Assembly: GCA_036265815.1 (NCBI GenBank)
Contig: DATAOI010000011.1
Coordinates: 34,865-98,864 of the forward strand
Direction of reading: 5' to 3'
DNA: 64,000 nt
From: Gemmatimonadales bacterium
Lineage (GTDB): Bacteria > Gemmatimonadota > Gemmatimonadetes > Gemmatimonadales > GWC2-71-9
Shown here: one piece after another, positions 58,186 to 64,000 of the stretch
Position numbering within the stretch: the stretch's first letter is position 1
Layout: each line of letters starts with the position of its first letter
Program-made: the position numbers and the translations under genes
The notes under the pieces: generated by a model
Seen by the model: the letters and a program-made list of their open reading frames with translations, nothing else
Databases searched by the model: none
Told to the model about the DNA's origin: nothing

Positions 58186-59003
58186 GCTGGAAGCCCGAGC
58201 CACTCGCCCCGATCGGATCCGGCACCCCGATCGCGCTCACCGACGCGGCCGCGTCGCCGCCCAAGGGTATGCCCGGACGCGGGGAGCTGGACCGCTACCT
58301 GGCCGATGCCGGCCAGCGGCTCGACGCGCTGCAGACCGCGCTCTACGCCGAGGCGAGTCGCGCGCTGCTGGTGGTTCTGCAGGGCAGGGACGCATCGGGG
58401 AAGGACGGCACCATCCGGCGGGTGTTCGGGGTGTTGAATCCGCAGGGCTTCTCGATCAGCTCCTTCAAGGCCCCCACACCACTCGAGCTGGCACACGACT
58501 TTCTCTGGCGAGCCCACCTCGCCGTACCGGCCAAGGGCGCCATCGGGGTCTTCAACCGCTCGCACTACGAGGACGTGCTCGTGGTGCGGGTCCGGCAGCT
58601 GGTGCCCGAATCAGTCTGGCGTCCGCGATACGAGCAGATCAATCAGTTCGAGCGGATCCTGACCCAGAACGGGGTCACCATCCTCAAGTTCTTGCTCCAC
58701 ATCTCGCGGGAGGAGCAGCGCGATCGGCTGCTCGCCCGGCTGGATGATCCCGCGAAGCACTGGAAGTTCTCGGCTGGTGACCTGGACGACCGGAATCGGT
58801 GGGACCAGTTCAACGAAGCGTTCGAGGAGATGCTGCAGCGGACCAGCACCGCGGAGGCGCCGTGGTTTCTGGTGCCCGCGGACAAGCAGCATGTGCGCGA
58901 TGTCCTGGTGGCCGCGACGGTGCTGCAAACGTTGGAACGGATGAATCCGCAGTATCCCGGGCCCCCGGCCGACCTCGCGGCCCTGCGCCGGGCGCTCGGC
59001 TGA
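58182..59003 (+). CDS. polyphosphate kinase 2 (PPK2) family protein
   Basis: 273 residues from GTG. Walker A LQGRDASGKDGTIRRVF (about 66-82), lid/acidic block FNRSHYEDVLVVRVRQLVPE (about 124-143) and WKFSAGDLDDRNRWDQFNEA. PPK2 enzymes use polyphosphate to phosphorylate nucleotides (class I NDP, II/III NMP or AMP). Single-domain size fits class I or III. GTGA overlap with glgX suggests coupled storage-polymer use. Confidence 0.92.
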   Translation: MSWKPEPLAPIGSGTPIALTDAAASPPKGMPGRGELDRYLADAGQRLDALQTALYAEASRALLVVLQGRDASGKDGTIRRVFGVLNPQGFSISSFKAPTPLELAHDFLWRAHLAVPAKGAIGVFNRSHYEDVLVVRVRQLVPESVWRPRYEQINQFERILTQNGVTILKFLLHISREEQRDRLLARLDDPAKHWKFSAGDLDDRNRWDQFNEAFEEMLQRTSTAEAPWFLVPADKQHVRDVLVAATVLQTLERMNPQYPGPPADLAALRRALG

Positions 59004-59005
59004 AA

Positions 59006-59473
59006 TCAGCTCCTTCCGTCGGGGCCCACGATCACGTAGGTGATCTCGTCGCCATTGACCACGAACGGCGTCTTGTTTCCCAGGACCTGCACCAGGGTGT
59101 TGCTCATCCGGGTGGTGGAGGCGCTCAGGACCACGCCGATCTGCATCCCGCCGGACGGGCCACCGCCGGGCGGAGCGAAGTTCTCCCAGTCGAGGGAGTA
59201 CTCGTTGCGCTGAAAGCTGAAGCCACCGGGGAGGTAGCTGGCCAGCTCCGGCGGCATGACGCCGGGTCCGGCGTCGGCCGGCCAGTTCCCGGTCTCGTAC
59301 CAGGCGCTGTAGGCGGCGAGCCGCACAGTCTCCAGATCCGCGCTCGCCTGGACGGCGAGCGCCCGGTTTCGCAGATCGATGTAGCGGAGAATGGCGAGTC
59401 CGCTCAGCAGCGCCAATACGATCAAGACCGTGAGCAGCTCGATCATGGTGAAGCCGCGGCGGACCCGGCTCAT
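59006..59473 (-). CDS. type IV prepilin / pseudopilin-like protein
   Basis: 155 residues with the class III signal RRGFTMIELLTVLIVLALLS: cleavage after Gly8, Phe+1, Glu+5. The helix continues into a globular domain with YSAWYETGNWPADAG and EITYVIVGPDGRS. GspG/PilA-like minor pilin or pseudopilin. No secretion or pilus assembly genes are in the window, so it may be a scattered component. Overlaps the next gene. Confidence 0.87.
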   Translation of the reverse strand: MSRVRRGFTMIELLTVLIVLALLSGLAILRYIDLRNRALAVQASADLETVRLAAYSAWYETGNWPADAGPGVMPPELASYLPGGFSFQRNEYSLDWENFAPPGGGPSGGMQIGVVLSASTTRMSNTLVQVLGNKTPFVVNGDEITYVIVGPDGRS

Positions 59474-59997
59474 TGATCTCTCCGGGAGATCACCTGGAAG
59501 CTGTTGCCGAGGAATGCCAGCAAGGGCTCATCGGAGGCGAAGGTCACCACCCGGCCGTCCCGCTCGCCCTCCAGCCGGTAGCCCGCCCCGCTCACGCTGT
59601 ACCGCAGACCCAACGGGTGCGCGCCCGCCGCCTCCAGTGATTCGGGCAGACGTCCGGTCCGCTGGCGGAATCGCTCCACGTGCTGGGCCGCGTTCGCGAT
59701 GGTGATCCGCAAGCCGGCCTCCGCCACGGCCGCCGACTCCGGGGCGGGCGGCCTGGGAAAGACCCAGTCGGGGCGCTCGATCCACAGGTAGGCGCCGGTG
59801 AAGAGCACGATCGCCGCGCAGATCAACACCAGCGGACGTGACCACCTGCGGGCCTGGCGCCGGGCCTCGATGGCACGCAGCTCGGCCTCGCGCTCATCCG
59901 CCTGGGTCTTGAGCACGGTATCGTAAGCATCGAGCAGCGCCTTCTTCGCCGAGATGGGCGTAGTCGGAGGCTTGGGACGGACGGCTTCCTGGCTCAT
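59470..59997 (-). CDS. membrane protein paired with the prepilin
   Basis: 175 residues after GGAGG. A charged cytoplasmic N-terminus (KKALLDAYDTVLKTQADERE), one membrane helix (about 57-73, LVLICAAIVLFTGAYLW) and a periplasmic domain with VERFRQRTGRLPESLEAAGA and RYSVSGAGYRLEGERDGRVV. Single-helix bitopic topology like pilus minor components. ATGA overlap with the prepilin gene. Confidence 0.75.
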   Translation of the reverse strand: MSQEAVRPKPPTTPISAKKALLDAYDTVLKTQADEREAELRAIEARRQARRWSRPLVLICAAIVLFTGAYLWIERPDWVFPRPPAPESAAVAEAGLRITIANAAQHVERFRQRTGRLPESLEAAGAHPLGLRYSVSGAGYRLEGERDGRVVTFASDEPLLAFLGNSFQVISRRDQ

Positions 59998-60019
59998 CGG
60001 GGCATGTCCTCCGGCGGAT

Positions 60020-60397
60020 TCAGGTCTCCAGACGCTCACCGGCCAGTGCGTCGGCCACCAGCTCGGGGAAGCGTCGGATGTCGATCGGCTTGGTGATGTA
60101 TCCGTCGAAGCCCGCGCTCAGGGCCCGTTCTTGATCGCCGCTCATGGCGTGCGCGGTCAGTGCCAGGACCCGGAGGCCCTGGTGCGGGGAATGGCGGATC
60201 TCCTCCAGCAGCGCGTAGCCATCCTTGCCCGGGAGCTGAATGTCCATGAGGACCAGATCGGGGCCGGTCCGGCCGATGGTTTCCAGCAATCCGTCGCCCC
60301 CGGCGAGCCCCGTCACATCATGGCCTTTGAGCACCAGGAGGGTCCGGAAGAGCTTCATGTTGTCCGAGCTGTCTTCGACGATGAGAATCTTGGCCAT
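60020..60397 (-). CDS. single-domain response regulator (DivK/CheY-like)
   Basis: 125 residues from ATG 60397 after GAGGTG. AKILIVEDSSDNMKLFRTLL (acidic pair), PDLVLMDIQLPGKDG (phospho-Asp about 53), LALTAHAMSGD (Thr) and GYITKPID (Lys). Receiver only, as in DivK; output must come from a partner. It precedes the prepilin pair on the same strand (22 bp). Confidence 0.94.
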   Translation of the reverse strand: MAKILIVEDSSDNMKLFRTLLVLKGHDVTGLAGGDGLLETIGRTGPDLVLMDIQLPGKDGYALLEEIRHSPHQGLRVLALTAHAMSGDQERALSAGFDGYITKPIDIRRFPELVADALAGERLET

Positions 60398-60768
60398 GAG
60401 CACCTCGCCGGAAGGCAAAATCTACGCCATTGGAGGGGTCAGAACCCGTGCCGCCGGCCGACGCATCTGCCAGCGATGCGTCGGCAATCGCTTGCTCAGT
60501 ACATGCTTGCGCGCTTGAGGACGGGCCGGACCCTGGCGATGAGCGGGCGGGTCGGCACCAGCGTCGTGCGGTAGTCGTGCGCGCCGAGGTGCAGGGCTTT
60601 TTCCTCGGTAGCATCGTGGTGTGCGGTCCACGCGAGCACCGGGAGGTCGCGTTGAGATTCGATCGCCATATCCTTACAATGCTGGCTCCTCAGGCACTCA
60701 CGGCGGCCGCTGCCGCCTCCCCCGGGCGGTGGATGGGCTCCGTGACGTCTTTCAACGGATATTGATCG
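60398..60768. other. 371-bp spacer with a receiver-domain remnant
   Basis: Besides the remnant at 60496-60669 no gene is seen. It separates the minus-strand response-regulator block from the plus-strand tyrA-aroA-cmk operon, whose promoter probably lies near 60700-60768. Confidence 0.5.
60496..60669 (-). pseudogene. C-terminal remnant of a response-regulator receiver domain
   Basis: 57 codons: QRDLPVLAWTAHHDATEEKA then LHLGAHDYRTTLVPTRPLIA and RVRPVLKRASMY. This is the second half of an OmpR-type receiver domain (LPVLxxTA...GADDYxTKPxxxxELLARVRALLRR), with YRTTL where YLTKP is expected and no first half upstream. Probably a decayed gene. Confidence 0.65.
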
Positions 60769-61617
60769 GTGCGTCCGTCGTCGATGGCGGTCATCGGCCT
60801 GGGAGCGATCGGTGGATCGCTCGCCTGGCAGGCGCGGATGGCCGGCATTCCGAAAGTGGTGGGATTCTCCCCCTCGCGAAGCGACGGCATCGAGGCGCTC
60901 CGGGCCTCCGCCATCACCGACCTGGCCGACTCGGCGGTTCGGGCCACTCGGGGCGCGGAGCTGGTGGTGCTGGCGGTGCCGCCCAACGCGACGCTCGATC
61001 TTATCGGTCGCCTGGCCTCGGAACTTGAGGCCGCGGCACTCATGACCGACGTCTGCAGCGTGAAGGCGCCGATCGTGGCACGGGCCGCGGCCGAGGGCCT
61101 GGGCGATCGCTTCGCCGGCGGCCACCCACTCGCCGGAACCCACGCATCGGGCTTCGCGGCCGCGCGGCCCGACCGGCTCCGGGGATGCGTCGTGTACGTC
61201 TGCGAGACCGGCGCGCCGGGTGGCGACCAGGCCGCGCGCAACGTGATGAGCTTCTGGCGCCGGGTGCTCGAAGCGTCGCCGGTGCTGATCGACGCCACCG
61301 CCCACGATCGCCAGCTCGCCTGGACCAGTCACCTGCCTCAGGCTGTCGCGTCCGCGCTCGCCAAGATCCTGGCCGATCGGGGCCTCTCGGGCGTGTCCTT
61401 CGGGCCCGGTGCCCGGGATACGACCCGGCTGGCGGCCAGTCAGCCCGACATGTGGATCGATATCCTGCTGCACAACCGTGAAGCGGTGGCCGATGCCCTC
61501 GCCGCCGCCGAGACCGGCCTGGCGGATCTCCGGCGGCTGATCGCCACGGGCGACGCCGCCGGCCTCCGCCAGTACCTCACGACCGCCCAGCGCTTCCGGG
61601 AGGGGTTGGAGCGGTGA
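60769..61617 (+). CDS. tyrA: prephenate (arogenate) dehydrogenase
   Basis: 282 residues. NAD(P) fold MAVIGLGAIGGSLAWQARMA, then VVLAVPPNATLDLIG, LMTDVCSVKAPIV and the substrate-site GGHPLAGTHASGF (His), with AWTSHLPQAVASALA later. Oxidative decarboxylation in tyrosine synthesis. No ACT domain, so feedback control is not via TyrA's own ACT. GTG 60769 or ATG 60784. GTGA overlap with aroA. Confidence 0.92.
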   Translation: MRPSSMAVIGLGAIGGSLAWQARMAGIPKVVGFSPSRSDGIEALRASAITDLADSAVRATRGAELVVLAVPPNATLDLIGRLASELEAAALMTDVCSVKAPIVARAAAEGLGDRFAGGHPLAGTHASGFAAARPDRLRGCVVYVCETGAPGGDQAARNVMSFWRRVLEASPVLIDATAHDRQLAWTSHLPQAVASALAKILADRGLSGVSFGPGARDTTRLAASQPDMWIDILLHNREAVADALAAAETGLADLRRLIATGDAAGLRQYLTTAQRFREGLER

Positions 61618-62885
61618 GGGTGGGCGGGAGCGTACGGGTGCCCGGCGACAAGAGCATCACCCACCGGACGCTGCTGCTGGGCGCGCTGGCCGGGGGGACG
61701 AGTCACGTGGGCGGCGCGCTCACCTCGCTGGACGCACGGTCCAGCGCGCGGGTGCTTCGGCAGCTTGGCGCGGAGATCTCGCCGCTCCGACTGGGGCGGG
61801 TGGTTGCCATCCGGGGCCGCCGGCGCCTCACCCGGCCGCTGACGCCGCTCGACTGCGGAAACTCCGGAACGACCACGCGCCTCCTCCTCGGGGTCCTCGC
61901 CGGCCACCGGTTCAGCGCCACGCTCACCGGCGACGGCTCCCTTCGCCGCCGGCCGATGCGCCGGGTCACCCTGCCGCTGGCAAAGATGGGCGCGCGATTC
62001 GTCGAGCACCGCGGTGACGGACTGCCGCTCACCGTGCGGGGCGGGCCGCTCACGCCGCTCCGCTACGAGCTGCCGGTCTCGAGCGCGCAGATCAAGAGCG
62101 CCCTCCTCCTGGCCGGACTCACCGGCGGGGTCGAGATCGAGCTGCTGGAGCGGCACGGCCGCTCGCGCGACCACAGCGAGCGCCTGCTCCGCGCGTTCGG
62201 GTACGACGTGGTGGAGCGAGAGGGCTGGATCCACTTCCGGCCCACCGGCCGGCTGGAGCCGTTCGATATCCAGGTCCCCGGGGACCCATCGTCGGCCGCG
62301 TTCCTGGTCGGTGCCGCCGCGCTCGCGGAGGCCGGTGAGCTCCGGGTGGTGGGCGTCGGAGTCAATCCCACTCGGACCGGCTTTCTCGGCGTGCTCGCGC
62401 GGATGGGTGCCGCGGTCGATCTGGCGGAAGCCACCGAGCACTTCGGTGAACCGGTGGCCGATCTGCTGATCCGGCCGGCGGAGCTTCGGGCCACGGAGGT
62501 GACTGCGCGGGAGATCCCGGGTCTCATCGACGAGATTCCGCTGCTCGCCGTGCTGGCCGCGCGCGCGGCGGGCACCACGATCTTTCGCCAGGTAGGCGAG
62601 CTGCGGGTCAAGGAAAGCGACCGGCTAAGCCTCATCGCGGAGAACCTGCGCTCGGTGGGATCGCAGGCGGAGGTCTCCGGCGACGATCTCTACGTGGAGG
62701 GAAGCCAGGCCGCGCCGCGTGGCCGGGTCCGGACCGCCGCCGACCATCGGCTCGCGATGGCGTTCGCGGTACTCGGCACCGTGCCGGGCGCCCGGGTCAC
62801 GATCGACGATCTCGCCTGTGCGGCGGTCAGCTTTCCCGATTTCCCCCAGACGCTTCGCAGCATCCGCCGGCGAGGGAAGCGGTGA
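61614..62885 (+). CDS. aroA: 3-phosphoshikimate 1-carboxyvinyltransferase (EPSP synthase)
   Basis: 423 residues from GTG. SVRVPGDKSITHRTLLLGAL (N-terminal PGDKS signature), LDCGNSGTTTRLLLGVL (about 82-98), DGSLRRRPMRRV, SSAQIKSALLLAGL and VKESDRLSLIAENL (about 330-343). Adds enolpyruvate to shikimate-3-phosphate. Central gene of the tyrA-aroA-cmk unit. Both ends overlap neighbours by 4 bp. Confidence 0.95.
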   Translation: MRVGGSVRVPGDKSITHRTLLLGALAGGTSHVGGALTSLDARSSARVLRQLGAEISPLRLGRVVAIRGRRRLTRPLTPLDCGNSGTTTRLLLGVLAGHRFSATLTGDGSLRRRPMRRVTLPLAKMGARFVEHRGDGLPLTVRGGPLTPLRYELPVSSAQIKSALLLAGLTGGVEIELLERHGRSRDHSERLLRAFGYDVVEREGWIHFRPTGRLEPFDIQVPGDPSSAAFLVGAAALAEAGELRVVGVGVNPTRTGFLGVLARMGAAVDLAEATEHFGEPVADLLIRPAELRATEVTAREIPGLIDEIPLLAVLAARAAGTTIFRQVGELRVKESDRLSLIAENLRSVGSQAEVSGDDLYVEGSQAAPRGRVRTAADHRLAMAFAVLGTVPGARVTIDDLACAAVSFPDFPQTLRSIRRRGKR

Positions 62886-63592
62886 AGGCGGGCGTTATCG
62901 CCATCGACGGGCCCAGCGCGTCGGGAAAGTCGAGCACGGCGCGGGCGGTGGCGGAAGCGCTGGGCTTCGCTCATCTGGACTCGGGGGCGCTCTATCGCGG
63001 GGTGACGCTGGTGGCGCTCCGGGAGGCCGCGCGGCGCGGGCGGCCGGGAGAGGATCCGCTGTCCCTGCTGAACCCGGAGACCATCCTCCGCACGGCCGAG
63101 GATCGCGGACTCATGCTGCAGCCGGACGGGGCGGGGTTCGCCGCCTACCTGCAAGGCGAGCCGGTCGACGCCGCGATCCGCGCGCCCGACGTGACCGCGA
63201 GGGTCTCCGCCGTCTCCGCCGTGCCGGTGATTCGCGAATGGGTGAATACCCGGCTTCGCGCGATGGTGCGGGCGGGCCGGCAGGTGGTGGTGGACGGGCG
63301 GGACATCGGCACCGTGGTGTTCCCCGACGCGGAGCTCAAGATCTTCCTCACCGCTACGGCTGAGACCCGGGCCGGACGGCGAGTGACGCAGCGAGGTCTG
63401 AACGAGGATCCCGCCCGCCTGGAGGCCGAGGTGGAGGCGCTGGCTGTGCGGGACCAGGCGGACTCGACCCGGCAGGTGGCGCCACTCCGGCCGGCTGAGG
63501 ACGCCGTCCTGCTCGACACCACGACGATGCGGTTCACCGAGCAGGTCGAGGCGATCGTCGCGCTGGCTCGGCCGATCTTCGGGGGTGATTGA
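62882..63592 (+). CDS. cmk: cytidylate kinase
   Basis: 236 residues from GTG. Walker A AIDGPSASGKSSTARAVAEA (about 6-25), LDSGALYRGVTLVAL, VVVDGRDIGTVVFPDAELKI and DQADSTRQVAPLRPAEDAVL. Phosphorylates (d)CMP. aroA-cmk adjacency, often followed by rpsA, is widespread; no rpsA follows here within the window. Confidence 0.95.
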   Translation: MKAGVIAIDGPSASGKSSTARAVAEALGFAHLDSGALYRGVTLVALREAARRGRPGEDPLSLLNPETILRTAEDRGLMLQPDGAGFAAYLQGEPVDAAIRAPDVTARVSAVSAVPVIREWVNTRLRAMVRAGRQVVVDGRDIGTVVFPDAELKIFLTATAETRAGRRVTQRGLNEDPARLEAEVEALAVRDQADSTRQVAPLRPAEDAVLLDTTTMRFTEQVEAIVALARPIFGGD

Positions 63593-63625
63593 TCCAAGCG
63601 TTTCCCATGCCCTTTGGGGGGTGAA

Positions 63626-63757
63626 ATGACGCCCAGCGAACAGAAGGTGCTTTGGCGCGGAGTAGCTGCCGACACACTCGTGGGAGTGGTAGTCGGGCTT
63701 CTGATAGCGTTGTTCATTGCGATCAGGCCGGAACTGTTTACGTCGCTGATACGGTAG
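63626..63757 (+). CDS. short membrane peptide of 43 residues
   Basis: ATG 63626 with GGGGGGTG 5 bp upstream; stop at 63757. The product is MTPSEQKVLWRGVAADTLVG then VVVGLLIALFIAIRPELFTS and LIR: one membrane helix (about 17-34). Lower GC and different codon use from cmk. Supported only by its ribosome site and hydrophobicity. Confidence 0.45.
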   Translation: MTPSEQKVLWRGVAADTLVGVVVGLLIALFIAIRPELFTSLIR

Positions 63758-64000
63758 TTGCGCCGCGCGTTCAGACCGATTCAGGACAGAGGCCGATTAG
63801 GACCAAGAAAATTCCAAGTGAGACCACCAAGCGGTTGTCCCGCCTTGCATTACCATCAGCTCCGTATTAATCTCCACGGCTACCTGCGCTGGCACTCCGC
63901 CAGCCAGGCACTCCACATTTTCACCCGCGGCCCCCCGGGCGCGGTGGACAAAGGATCCCACCCAAGCATGCTCGATCAACTTCAACCATCTGTCGATCAA
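63758..64000. other. end of window, lower-GC sequence without a clear gene
   Basis: No recognised gene. A minus-strand frame open from the window end to 63797 (67 codons, WLKLIEHAWVGSFVHRARGA) has no recognisable domain. GC is visibly lower than upstream, which may mark a boundary with another segment just outside the window. Confidence 0.35.

Noticed and set aside
63797..64000. Minus-strand frame open to the window edge
   Set aside because: Too short and without recognisable domain; cannot tell coding from chance.

Overview
The window is 64 kb of very GC-rich, gene-dense bacterial DNA. The cell appears to be diderm: there are many lipoproteins with lipobox cysteines, a beta-barrel-like protein ending in Phe, and an HlyD/ABC-2 exporter. 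Small lipoproteins, DinB-like enzymes, GNATs and YCII/ABM barrels are abundant and arranged in short ATGA/GTGA-overlapping runs. This resembles a soil bacterium of the Gemmatimonadota or a related group; that placement is a judgement from gene style, not a search. No rRNA, CRISPR array, transposase or phage structural gene was seen. The only tRNA found is a tRNA-Leu(UAA).

Layout. 1-4.3 kb: the C-terminal part of recN, a beta-barrel-like protein divergent from galactokinase (galK), tRNA-Leu and a cupin lipoprotein. 4.8-6.5 kb: an unrecognised HE-motif protein and a GH19 chitinase/endolysin-type enzyme. 6.5-14.8 kb: a one-strand, nine-gene cluster, mostly with overlapping start and stop codons. 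It holds an alpha/beta hydrolase with Cys at the nucleophile elbow, an acetoacetate-decarboxylase-like protein, three small membrane proteins, a patatin-like lipase with an extra C-terminal domain, a membrane-bound metallophosphoesterase-like protein and a cholesterol-oxidase-type GMC flavoenzyme. It looks like a lipid or sterol oxidation and hydrolysis module whose substrate is unknown, and it is the best candidate for an undescribed system here.

14.8-52.2 kb: a long series of small, mostly independent genes for small-molecule modification, detoxification and stress. It includes seven GNATs (one AAC(6')-I-like), five DinB-fold proteins, five dimeric alpha-beta-barrel proteins, three methyltransferase or hydrolase-type enzymes, cupins, a VOC-ACT fusion, OsmC, RidA, two MBL-fold hydrolases, cytosine deaminase, a Mug-type DNA glycosylase, CspA and many lipoproteins or small membrane proteins. 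Regulatory signals here include a CRP-like palindrome, a convergent terminator, and a strand-specific terminator hairpin in the cspA leader. One BKACE-family gene is frameshifted.

52.2-64 kb: a TetR-HlyD-ABC ATPase-ABC-2 permease operon with the same order as E. coli cecR-ybhGF(S/R). Its promoter/operator abuts the TetR start codon. A repeat-rich spacer follows, with inverted decamer arrays around a TCATCCCGAG-type inverted repeat. Then come glgX and PPK2 (overlapping), a minus-strand block of a prepilin, its membrane partner and a single-domain response regulator, a broken receiver-domain remnant, and the overlapping tyrA-aroA-cmk operon. The last ~400 bp is lower in GC and holds one short membrane ORF.
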